From Synechococcales cyanobacterium PMM_0036 (GTDB lineage: Bacteria > Cyanobacteriota > Cyanobacteriia > Elainellales > Elainellaceae): a stretch of 5,393 nt of DNA. A model generated the notes under the pieces. It was not told where the DNA came from and did no database searches. It saw only the letters and a program-made list of their open reading frames with translations. Below, piece after piece: positions 1 to 5,393 of this stretch (the first letter of the stretch is position 1; the number at the start of each line of letters is the position of its first letter). Location of the stretch: assembly GCA_949127645.1 (NCBI GenBank), contig CASBQM010000810.1, forward strand, positions 1 to 5,393, given 5' to 3'. The translations under genes and the position numbers were made by a program.

Positions 1-2
1 AA

Positions 3-1448
3 ATTAATGACTTGCTAAGCAATGATTTTCTAAACGATGACTTTCTAATGAGTAACGACTTCCACTGGCGGAATGCTAAATCTTTTCTCCATACCTATCT
101 GCAAGCCGAGGAAAAGCTCGTAGCACCAAAGCTCTTTAAGAAAGAGTTTCTAAATACCTATTCCTACGAGGCGACGGCAACCCTAGAAGTTAGCCAAATT
201 AGCTGGGTTCTGCTGCACAAAGGCTTGTTGCAGAAGCTCGATCCTGTTTTTCTAAATCATACGGTTGCAGCGCTCAAGCCCGTCTTTGCCAACGAAGTTT
301 TTGTTCTGTTTACCCGCCGACAGGATATTGTCTCGGATATTGATTCTGTGCATTTAGAACCGCTTTGGGCTTATGTAAATCCTGCTGAAAGTGGCGATAG
401 TCCAGTTAAGATACATCCAGCACAACGGCTCTTGGGTAAGGTAAATCAAGCTAGAAAGCTCTCTTTCGGTAAATCGCAAGGCGGCAAATCGCAAGATAGC
501 AATGAGATTCATAGCGCCTTAAATGCAGTATTAAACCGTTTGACTCATTTGGAGAAAATCATTCAGCGTCAAGGCAATCAGCGTCCAGGGCAATCAGATC
601 GAAAGGCGTTGATTCATAAGAGCAAAGCGATCGCTACCATGGCCGTTGCAGAGTTTACCGACACCTGTCGTGCGGCTTGCCAAACGGCTTATCTGGGAGA
701 TGATACGCTGCTCTGCCGAGTCTTAGCAAAATATCTCCTGTATGCTGACAGCAAAGATATTGGCATTGTGCCGCATCTTTCTCTAAATGGATTTTGGGAA
801 CCCTGGCTAACTCTTGCAATGGCGCGAATTCTGCAACCGGGCTGGCGTTGCATTGACGTGGGAGCCAATCACGGCTACTACACGTTGCTAATGGCAGGAA
901 TCGTCGGCACTTCAGGATGGGTAGTTGCACTAGAACCGAACCCAAAACTTGTTGCCCTTCTGCGTCAAACGATCGAGGTCAATGGGCATCAGACTTTCAC
1001 AACGGTGCGATCGGATGCGGTTTCCGATCGCGTTGGGCAAAAAATTAAGCTGTTCATTCCTCAGGGCAGGGGCATGAACGCCAGTATTACTCACGCCGTC
1101 ACTGCTGCCGATGAGGTGCTGGAAGTGGAAACCACCACGATCGATCAAATCACAGCCGATTGGTCAGCCGTTGATTTTATCAAAATCGACGCTGAGGGTG
1201 CGGAAGAGGGAATCTGGCGAGGAATGCAGCAGACTTTGCGCCAGCACTGTCATGTGGCGATCGTCCTAGAATTCAACTGCGGTCGATATGCTGACCCGGC
1301 AGCATTTCTTCGGGCGATCGAAACAGAAGGTTTTGCCCTGAGGCACATTGATTTTGATGCAGAAATTAAGCCATTGACTCTAGAGCAATGCTTGAGTGAG
1401 CGACCCCATCAAGATTGGTTGCTCTACCTCCAAAAGCAGGAGCTATAG
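3..1448 (+). CDS. FkbM family SAM-dependent methyltransferase with unassigned N-terminal region (5' end uncertain)
   Basis: The C-terminal half is a class I methyltransferase of the FkbM family, whose members O-methylate sugars or secondary metabolites using S-adenosylmethionine. Numbering from the ATG at 48 (466 residues), the SAM-binding glycine loop CIDVGANHGYYTLL starts at residue 268, the motif II acid is in VALEPNP (E296), and the FkbM signature FIKIDAEGAEEGIWRGM surrounds D381. Residues 1 to about 130 (including VLLHKGLLQKLDP and FANEVFVLFTRR) match no domain I can name. A Lys/Gln/Ser-rich linker and a short helix (LNRLTHLEKIIQRQ) join the halves. The frame is open to the left edge. 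Possible starts are TTG at 12, ATG at 48, or a site outside the window; neither internal start has a clear Shine-Dalgarno. The 15-nt repeats before the ATG keep frame and differ mostly by synonymous or conservative changes, which favours an upstream start. The acceptor is unknown. The methyltransferase call is strong; the start is not. Confidence 0.85.
   Translation: MNDLLSNDFLNDDFLMSNDFHWRNAKSFLHTYLQAEEKLVAPKLFKKEFLNTYSYEATATLEVSQISWVLLHKGLLQKLDPVFLNHTVAALKPVFANEVFVLFTRRQDIVSDIDSVHLEPLWAYVNPAESGDSPVKIHPAQRLLGKVNQARKLSFGKSQGGKSQDSNEIHSALNAVLNRLTHLEKIIQRQGNQRPGQSDRKALIHKSKAIATMAVAEFTDTCRAACQTAYLGDDTLLCRVLAKYLLYADSKDIGIVPHLSLNGFWEPWLTLAMARILQPGWRCIDVGANHGYYTLLMAGIVGTSGWVVALEPNPKLVALLRQTIEVNGHQTFTTVRSDAVSDRVGQKIKLFIPQGRGMNASITHAVTAADEVLEVETTTIDQITADWSAVDFIKIDAEGAEEGIWRGMQQTLRQHCHVAIVLEFNCGRYADPAAFLRAIETEGFALRHIDFDAEIKPLTLEQCLSERPHQDWLLYLQKQEL
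6..50 (+). repeat. Three in-frame 15-nt tandem repeats
   Basis: Units AATGACTTGCTAAGC (6-20), AATGATTTTCTAAAC (21-35) and GATGACTTTCTAATG (36-50) are adjacent and about 70-80% identical. In the methyltransferase frame they read NDLLS, NDFLN and DDFLM, followed by SNDF. The period of five residues with a central Leu/Phe preceded by Asp resembles the pentapeptide-repeat pattern A(D/N)LXX. Three units are too few to assign that fold. More units may lie to the left of the window. Confidence 0.6.
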
Positions 1449-1456
1449 CGGCAACG

Positions 1457-1483
1457 ACAGGTTTTTTAGCAGACCTGTTTTTT
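1457..1483 (+). terminator. Probable intrinsic terminator after the methyltransferase gene
   Basis: ACAGGT (1457-1462) and ACCTGT (1473-1478) form a 6-bp stem with a 10-nt loop, followed at once by five more T residues (1479-1483). It begins 8 nt past the TAG stop. The stem is short and the loop is large for a strong terminator. It would separate the methyltransferase transcript from the downstream coiled-coil gene. Confidence 0.5.
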
Positions 1484-1521
1484 AAGCGGACTTGTTACGA
1501 TAAAAAGGCAGATTTTTCAAC

Positions 1522-1526
1522 AGGAG
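1522..1526 (+). promoter_or_regulatory. Shine-Dalgarno AGGAG of the coiled-coil gene
   Basis: AGGAG sits 8 nt before the ATG at 1535. It decides this start over upstream in-frame codons near 1415, which have no such site. Confidence 0.65.
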
Positions 1527-1534
1527 CAGCCGCT

Positions 1535-2143
1535 ATGGGATTGTTTGAGGATTTCAGCACATTTCTAGAGATGCGGCTAGAAGAGTTTCTTCGTAGCAAT
1601 CCTGACCTAGAGCTAATGGCGCTAGACGAAAAGTTGCGGGAACAAGAAGAAGAAACGATTCGCCTGTTGGCAGACTTGCGTCTGCGAGAGAAGAAAATTC
1701 AGGACGAGATTCTGGCAACCGCTCAGGAAGTCCAGCGTTGGCATATGCGAATTGAGAAAGCCAAAACGGCGCAGCGACTAGATTTGCTGAAGCCCGCTGA
1801 AGAACGAGAGGCAGCTCTGTTGCGTCAGGGCAACCAACTTTGGGGACAAATGGAGGTCGTGAAAGATCGGATTAAGCAGGCTACAGAACTGCATCAGCAA
1901 ATCCAGGTTCGTAAGCAGGAAGTTAAAACTAAGATAGTCGAAGCTCAGGATCAAGCTCAGGCAGCAAAGGCTTCAGCATCTCAGGCAGCCGCTTCTCAGG
2001 CGGCTGAGCAAAAGTGGCAGACTTCAGGATGGAATCAAAACTACCGCTTCAGCAATTCGAGCGCCGATCCCCTAGAACAAAAATTTAAGCAGTGGGAAAC
2101 CGAAGAGGAGCTAGAGAGGCTAAAGCGTCAGATGGGACGCTAA
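1535..2143 (+). CDS. Cyanobacterial coiled-coil protein, TIGR04376-like
   Basis: This is a 202-residue, highly charged, mostly helical protein with no signal peptide or membrane segment. It opens with MGLFEDFSTFLEMRLEEFL, has long Glu/Lys/Arg/Gln-rich helices with heptad character through residues 35-150 (including EREAALLRQGNQLWGQM), an Ala/Ser/Gln-rich stretch near 150-165, and a Lys/Glu-rich C-terminus (LERLKRQMGR). I recognise the pattern as the conserved cyanobacterial family named TIGR04376, from memory and without a search. Its function is not known; a structural or scaffolding role is only a guess from the coiled coil. The ATG at 1535 is chosen because AGGAG (1522-1526) lies 8 nt upstream and the family-like N-terminus begins there. 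The frame is open 120 nt further upstream, but that extension overlaps the methyltransferase gene and the terminator and is not plausible. A weak -10-like TACGAT (1496-1501) after the terminator could serve its own promoter. Confidence 0.85.
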   Translation: MGLFEDFSTFLEMRLEEFLRSNPDLELMALDEKLREQEEETIRLLADLRLREKKIQDEILATAQEVQRWHMRIEKAKTAQRLDLLKPAEEREAALLRQGNQLWGQMEVVKDRIKQATELHQQIQVRKQEVKTKIVEAQDQAQAAKASASQAAASQAAEQKWQTSGWNQNYRFSNSSADPLEQKFKQWETEEELERLKRQMGR

Positions 2144-2157
2144 TCAACCCCATATTC

Positions 2158-2272
2158 TTCCTATAGTTTTCCACAGGTGACTCAAAGTTTTCCACAGATT
2201 TTGGGCAGATTTTCCACAAGTGTTGCCCTGTCTGGAGAACGCCTGTGGAAAACCTGTGGAAAACTATAGGAA
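2158..2272. repeat. Perfect 21-bp inverted repeat around the DnaA boxes
   Basis: The left arm (2158-2178, starting TTCCTATAG and ending CCACAGGT) is the exact reverse complement of the right arm (2252-2272). The spacer is 73 nt. The arms contain box 1 and box 5, and the match runs well past the 9-nt boxes, so more than the DnaA site is being conserved. Boxes 3 and 4 could also pair inside the spacer as a 9-bp stem. The arms could form a cruciform or an RNA hairpin; as RNA, the T-run at 2275-2279 follows the right arm, so terminator action is an alternative reading. Confidence 0.9.
2167..2263. promoter_or_regulatory. Cluster of five DnaA boxes (TTTTCCACA)
   Basis: Forward boxes are at 2167-2175, 2188-2196 and 2210-2218. 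Reverse boxes (TGTGGAAAA on the + strand) are at 2244-2252 and 2255-2263. Start-to-start distances are 21, 22, 34 and 11 nt, so neighbours within each orientation group lie one or two helical turns apart, on the same face of the DNA. All five match the nonamer exactly. The two groups point towards each other. Phased, exact copies suggest cooperative DnaA binding; binding itself is inferred. Confidence 0.7.
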
Positions 2273-2273
2273 A

Positions 2274-2312
2274 CTTTTTAGAACTTCTTTTTAGAACTTC
2301 TTTTTAGATTTT
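2274..2312 (+). repeat. Three tandem AT-rich 13-mers, possible DNA unwinding element
   Basis: CTTTTTAGAACTT occurs at 2274-2286 and again at 2287-2299, followed by CTTTTTAGATTTT at 2300-2312. The first two copies are identical; the third differs at three positions. The block is about 79% A+T and begins 10 nt after the last DnaA box. Size, copy number and position match the 13-mer unwinding repeats of classical origins. A simple slippage-derived repeat is the null explanation. Confidence 0.8.
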
Positions 2313-2335
2313 AAGAGCGATCGCCCCATCATTCG

Positions 2336-2378
2336 CACTCGATCATTCCTACTCGAATTATTCCCATTCGATCGTTCC
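2336..2378. repeat. Imperfect 14-15 nt direct repeats across the guaA 3' end
   Basis: CACTCGATCATTCC (2336-2349), TACTCGAATTATTCC (2350-2364) and CATTCGATCGTTCC (2365-2378) are adjacent and share most positions. The last unit encodes the end of GuaA (the IEWE tail); the other two include and follow the stop codon. This suggests small duplications of the guaA terminus. No function is evident. Confidence 0.5.
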
Positions 2379-3966
2379 AGGCGGCTTAGAAGTAATGTCA
2401 TAAACTACTCGGTTTACGCCACGCACCTCGTTAACAATGCGATTCGCCACGGTTTCCAGCAAATCGTAAGGCACTCTTGCCCAATCTGCCGTCATGCCAT
2501 CTTCGCTCGTCACAAACCGCAGAACGATCGGGTAAGCATAGGTGCGCTGATCGCCCATCACGCCAACGCTGCGAACGGGGAGCAGCACCGCAAAAGCTTG
2601 CCAAAGCTCGTGATACATACCGCTACGATTGATTTCTTGACGGACGATTAGATCAGCATCGCGCAGAATATTCAGGCGCTCAGCGGTGATTTCACCAATG
2701 ATCCGAATCGCTAAGCCAGGTCCTGGAAACGGCTGACGACGCACAATTTCGTCAGGCAGACCGATCGATCGCCCTACATTTCGCACTTCGTCCTTAAACA
2801 GCTTGCGTAGCGGCTCAATCAGCTTGAACCGCAGATCCTTCGGCAATCCACCCACGTTATGATGGCTCTTGATCTTGACCGCCACCCGTTCGCCTGTTTT
2901 TATATCTGCGTTTGTATCAGCAGATTCAATCACGTCTGGATAGAGCGTACCCTGCGCCAGGTAATCAAAGGGTCCTAGCCGCTTGGATTCTTCCTCAAAA
3001 ACGCTGATGAACTCGTGCCCAATACGCTTACGCTTTACTTCAGGATCGGTGACTCCAACGACTTGCGCCAAGAAGCGATCGCGCGCCATGACATACTCTA
3101 CGGGGATGTGAAACTGATCTCGGAATAGCTTCACTAGCCGCTCTGGCTCACCCTTACGCATGAAGCCCTGATCGATAAACATACAGGTTAGCTGATCGCC
3201 GATCGCCCGATGCAGCAAGAAAGCCAGCGTTGAGGAATCTACCCCGCCAGAGAGCGCTAGCAGCACTCGCTTGTCGCCTACCCGCGCCCGGATTTCCCGC
3301 ACCGCCTCTTCGACAAAAGCATCCGTCGTCCAGGTTGGTTCACACCCGCAGATTTGATACACAAAGTTGCGAATTAGCGCCTGTCCGCCTAGAGAATGCA
3401 CAACTTCGGGATGAAACTGAACGCCGTAAAGCTTGCGGGTCGGGTCGGCGATGGCGGCTTGGGGTGTATTGTCCGTATGAGCCAATAGCTCAAATCCTTC
3501 AGGCAGATAGGTTACGGAGTCTCCGTGACTCATCCACATCACGGTGTCATTATCCACGGATGTCAACAGGTCTGTGGCATCGTTGATATGTAGGGAAGCC
3601 TTGCCATATTCGCCGCGCTCTGCTCGTTCCACACCGCCGCCCAACTGCTGCACCATCACCTGCATCCCGTAGCAAACGCCCAGCACAGGAATGCCTAAAC
3701 TCCAGATTTCTGGATCGCACTGAGGGGCACCGGGAATCATAGACAGAGCTAGGTCCACCCGAAAGAATAATGCCTTTAGGACTCAACTGCCGCAGTTGTT
3801 CGATCGATGTACGGTAAGACAGAACTTCTGAATAGACCTGAGTTTCACGAATTCGACGGGCTATCAGCTCAGAATACTGAGAACCAAAGTCCAAAATAAC
3901 GATCATTTGGCGATCGAGCTGGGGAGTAGATGAAGTCTGCGGGGGGTTTTCAGTTTGGAGAGTCAC
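2358..3966 (-). pseudogene. guaA: guaA, GMP synthase (glutamine-hydrolysing), interrupted by a one-base frameshift
   Basis: GMP synthase makes GMP from XMP, ATP and glutamine, the last step of guanine nucleotide synthesis in the cytoplasm. With one base removed, the reading gives 535 residues, a normal bacterial length. The class I glutamine amidotransferase domain comes first (MIVILDFGSQYSELIARRI; catalytic Cys98 in GVCYGMQ; His185 and Glu187 in GVQFHPE). The ATP-pyrophosphatase P-loop LALSGGVDSS follows near 236-245, then the C-terminal dimerisation domain ending PPGTIEWE. The start is GTG at 3966, with AGGA 7 nt upstream (3974-3977). The break lies after Asp77 of VYD: four bases (3732-3735) stand where a three-base codon is expected before GAPQCDP. 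Uncorrected, translation leaves frame and ends at 3550 after 138 residues. A sequencing error or a recent lesion is likelier than programmed shifting, because everything else is conserved. It lies 131 nt downstream of cbiD on the same strand. Confidence 0.93.
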
Positions 3967-4097
3967 CGCTGAGTCCTGATGTGAGTTCTAAAGGGATGAA
4001 TAAACATATCAAAGATTTGGATGCTAAAAATTAAAAGAAGCAATTAAATGTAACAAAATTTAGATATTCTACTTAGACTAGCAAACCTGAAGAAAAA
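3967..4097 (-). promoter_or_regulatory. AT-rich guaA leader with a weak promoter candidate
   Basis: This gap between cbiD and guaA is strongly A+T-rich. On the - strand, TTGTTA (4051-4056) and TTTAAT (4030-4035) could be -35 and -10 boxes, but their 15-nt spacing is short. AGGA at 3974-3977 is the likely ribosome binding site for the guaA GTG start. I see no clear terminator after cbiD, so read-through from cbiD is equally possible. No riboswitch-like structure was recognised. Confidence 0.25.
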
Positions 4098-5216
4098 TTA
4101 ACAAACTTTGGATAAAAGCGAAGCGCCTATTGGACTCCGAACAATAATTCGGCGATCGCGGTCAAACAGGATTGACCCCACAGCAACCGCGCGATCGCTG
4201 TGAACCTTAATATAGGCGGCAGCACGCTGGTCAATTTGCTGAGCGATCGCCCCATAAACCGACTCAACCCACTCGCTATCCAACTCTCGCAGATGTTTCA
4301 ACGCCGCTTCTGTAGTTGGGCTAGCCAGAATAATTTGCACCTCTGGCGTAGGCAAGCCCAGACTGGCACAGTATGCCGCCAAAATCTCCTGCCGCCCGTC
4401 GGCAACATGGTGATGCGTATGAAAGATGCCACCCGCAAGCTTAATCAGCTTGCCGTGATAGCCAAAGAGCAGCACCGATGGAACACCCTGCATTCCAGCT
4501 TCCACGAGCAGCGGTCCTAGCCAATTTGCCGTTTTTACCAGGCGATCGGACTGGATGCCTAGTTTTCGAGACAAATCCAGACCATTCTCGCCGATGCAAA
4601 AAACCAGACAATCGTGTTTTGCCTTATTTTGCAGATCTTGCCGAAAGATCTCTAATTGCCCTGGTGCGCTGAGGGGTTGCGAAATTCCTGAGGTGCCCAA
4701 TAGCGAAAGACCTTCCACCACTCCAAAGGCAGCATTGGATGTACGCTCAGCTAACGCCTTTCCTTCCGGCAAAATGATCTTCACCCGTAAGGTTTCTCCC
4801 GATCGCAGTTGTCGCCCCAAATTCTCTTGCAGTAGCCGTCGAGCATAGGCATAGATTGCAGGCTGGTCATTCTGCCTCCCCAACCCTTCACCGCCTTGGA
4901 TGGCGATCGCTTCTGTCTGTCCAACCACATTCAGCTCTACTAGCGCCCAGATAGGAGTGTGTCGCGTCAAATCCAGGTTGTCGCCCGGATCGCTGCGGGT
5001 AATGGCAAGTGCCGAATTGGGGCTGAGTCTAGCAACTTGTTCGACCGCAATTTCTGCCGTCTCAGGTGGCTCTAGGAGATCAATAGAGATACTGGAGATG
5101 CTTTCCAATTCTGTCAGTCTCGCTTGATGGAGATGACGGAGAGCCGCGATCGCCGCCGCACAAGCAAACACAGGCAGCGTGTATCCAGCGCGAGGAGCCG
5201 CATTTGGGAGCGTCAC
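4098..5216 (-). CDS. cbiD: CbiD, cobalt-precorrin-5B C1-methyltransferase
   Basis: CbiD transfers a methyl group from SAM to C1 of the corrin ring, converting cobalt-precorrin-5B to cobalt-precorrin-6A in the early-cobalt-insertion route to cobalamin (pseudocobalamin in cyanobacteria). The 372-residue product has normal family length and its landmarks in order: GYTLPVFACAAAIAAL near the N-terminus, ITRSDPGDNLDLTRHTPIWA, the GGEG segment, RTSNAAFGVVEGLSLLGTSG, and the long conserved block with FGYHGKLIKLAGGIFHTHHH followed by ADGRQEILAAYC. The GTG at 5216 is used because an in-frame TGA lies two codons further upstream (5223-5225) and the family's N-terminus begins just inside. Its GTG overlaps the stop of the preceding gene (GTGA, 5213-5216), suggesting translational coupling; the upstream GGTGA is only a weak Shine-Dalgarno. 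guaA follows on the same strand. No cobalamin riboswitch is visible, but any transcript leader would lie upstream of this window. Confidence 0.95.
   Translation of the reverse strand: MTLPNAAPRAGYTLPVFACAAAIAALRHLHQARLTELESISSISIDLLEPPETAEIAVEQVARLSPNSALAITRSDPGDNLDLTRHTPIWALVELNVVGQTEAIAIQGGEGLGRQNDQPAIYAYARRLLQENLGRQLRSGETLRVKIILPEGKALAERTSNAAFGVVEGLSLLGTSGISQPLSAPGQLEIFRQDLQNKAKHDCLVFCIGENGLDLSRKLGIQSDRLVKTANWLGPLLVEAGMQGVPSVLLFGYHGKLIKLAGGIFHTHHHVADGRQEILAAYCASLGLPTPEVQIILASPTTEAALKHLRELDSEWVESVYGAIAQQIDQRAAAYIKVHSDRAVAVGSILFDRDRRIIVRSPIGASLLSKVC
4152..4250. repeat. Three HIP1 octamers within cbiD
   Basis: GCGATCGC occurs at 4152-4159, 4191-4198 and 4243-4250. HIP1 is a highly iterated palindrome in many cyanobacterial genomes. 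At least five more copies lie in the window (627, 2317, 3075, 4903, 5146), most of them inside genes. Use here is as a lineage marker; no local role is claimed. Confidence 0.85.
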
Positions 5217-5393
5217 GGCAATTCACCAAACTGCGATCGATAACGTTCCAACAGAGCCTCTGCCGCTTCAGCCCTCTGGCGTTCTGCTTCAGCCCTCTGG
5301 CATTCTGCTTCAGCCCTCTGGCATTCTGCTTCAGCTCGTTGACCCAATTCTAGAAAGGTGAGGAATTTTTGTCCATCTGGGCGGTAGATTTCC
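5213..5393 (-). CDS. C-terminal tail of a Uma2/DUF820-like protein (partial, 5' end outside window)
   Basis: Reading leftward from the window edge gives 59 residues beginning EIYRPDGQKFLTFLELGQRA and ending ALLERYRSQFGELP before a TGA at 5213-5215. A short strand-forming YRPDG segment leading to an FLEL turn and then a Gln/Arg/Glu/Ala-rich coiled coil is the usual end of cyanobacterial Uma2 (DUF820, PD-(D/E)XK-fold) proteins. The catalytic core would lie beyond the right edge, so nuclease residues cannot be checked. The tail holds three near-identical heptads AEAE(C/R)QR encoded by 21-nt direct repeats. The stop overlaps the cbiD start by four bases, so the two are probably cotranscribed. Family assignment rests on the tail alone; another coiled-coil protein is possible. 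Confidence 0.6.
   Translation of the reverse strand, partial: EIYRPDGQKFLTFLELGQRAEAECQRAEAECQRAEAERQRAEAAEALLERYRSQFGELP
5265..5335. repeat. 21-nt tandem repeat, 3.4 copies, coding heptads
   Basis: Units at 5265-5285, 5286-5306 and 5307-5327, plus a partial unit at 5328-5335, all start GCTTCAGC. The full units differ at a single base (GTTCT against ATTCT near the end). On the - strand each unit codes for seven residues (AEAE, then Cys or Arg, then QR), exactly one coiled-coil heptad. Near-identity at the DNA level indicates recent expansion by slippage or unequal exchange. Confidence 0.9.

Larger units (their letters stand above)
2158..2312. other. Candidate replication origin or DnaA-binding locus
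   Basis: Seen in the sequence: five perfect TTTTCCACA nonamers within 97 bp, a perfect 21-bp inverted repeat enclosing them, and then three tandem AT-rich 13-mers. The locus fills most of the 214-nt gap between two convergent genes. TTTTCCACA is the DnaA-box form typical of cyanobacteria, and a box cluster beside AT-rich 13-mers is how many bacterial origins are built (DnaA assembly region plus unwinding element). Chance would give about one such nonamer per 130 kb counting both strands, so five here is far above background. Against an origin: no dnaA or dnaN is in the window, and both flanking genes run towards the site, so they would be transcribed head-on to forks leaving it. A DnaA-titrating or regulatory site, or a terminator for the convergent genes, remain possible. 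Confidence 0.5.

Noticed and set aside
468..495. Repeat of GGYAAATCGCAAG with 15-nt period
   Set aside because: Only two copies (FGKSQ, GGKSQ) inside a low-complexity linker; too little to call a feature.
655..1148. Two - strand open frames opposite the methyltransferase domain
   Set aside because: They run antisense through conserved FkbM motifs and look like shadows in composition.
2158..2272. CRISPR array or small transposable element
   Set aside because: Nonamers are too short and unevenly spaced for CRISPR repeats, and the inverted repeat shows no target-site duplication: flanks at 2150-2157 and 2273-2280 do not match.
3230..3586. Open frame of 118 codons on the + strand inside guaA
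   Set aside because: It is antisense to strongly conserved GuaA sequence, has Arg/Pro/Cys-rich composition and no ribosome binding site.
3967..4097. Cobalamin or purine riboswitch before guaA
   Set aside because: No B12-box-like or purine-aptamer-like conserved core could be recognised in this AT-rich 131-nt gap.
4200..5127. Several + strand open frames of 64-106 codons opposite cbiD
   Set aside because: cbiD is clearly coding on the - strand along this whole stretch; these have no starts with ribosome binding sites and no recognisable products.
5179..5361. Open frame of 60 codons on the + strand with repeated LQPSG(I/V)L
   Set aside because: The repetition is the antisense reading of the 21-nt heptad repeat; the - strand reading joins a Uma2-like tail and abuts cbiD correctly.

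Overview
The window looks like chromosomal DNA of a cyanobacterium, probably filamentous or Leptolyngbya-like, although genus cannot be fixed from sequence alone. Three things support this. The HIP1 octamer GCGATCGC occurs at least eight times (near 627, 2317, 3075, 4152, 4191, 4243, 4903 and 5146), against roughly 0.1 expected by chance. GuaA and CbiD have the cyanobacterial sequence style. A cyanobacterium-restricted coiled-coil family (TIGR04376-like) is also present.

Layout. On the + strand, a FkbM-type methyltransferase with an unassigned N-terminal region (3-1448, possibly starting outside the window) is followed by a short hairpin plus T-run terminator (1457-1483). Next is a small coiled-coil protein with its own ribosome binding site (1535-2143). 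On the - strand, reading from the right edge, are the C-terminal tail of a Uma2/DUF820-like protein (5213-5393), cbiD (4098-5216) and guaA (2358-3966). The Uma2-like stop overlaps the cbiD GTG start by four bases (GTGA), so these two are probably translationally coupled. guaA follows after a 131-nt AT-rich gap. guaA carries a single extra base at about 3732-3735 that splits it into two frames; every active-site motif is otherwise present.

The most notable part is the 214-nt gap between the convergent coiled-coil and guaA genes. It holds five perfect copies of the cyanobacterial-type DnaA box TTTTCCACA (three forward, two reverse, with start-to-start spacings of 21, 22 and 11 nt). The outermost boxes lie inside a perfect 21-bp inverted repeat. 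Ten bases beyond the last box are three head-to-tail AT-rich 13-mers. Box cluster plus adjacent AT-rich 13-mers is the classic architecture of a bacterial replication origin with its unwinding element. Neither dnaA nor dnaN is in the window and both flanking genes point towards the site, so origin function is an inference. A DnaA-titration or regulatory locus, or a bidirectional terminator, are the alternatives.

Functionally the genes are mixed: SAM-dependent methylation (probably of a glycan or secondary metabolite), corrinoid ring synthesis (CbiD) and GMP synthesis (GuaA). No mobile element, RNA gene or CRISPR array was seen. Short in-frame tandem repeats occur in two proteins: 15-nt units at the far left and 21-nt heptad units in the Uma2-like tail.
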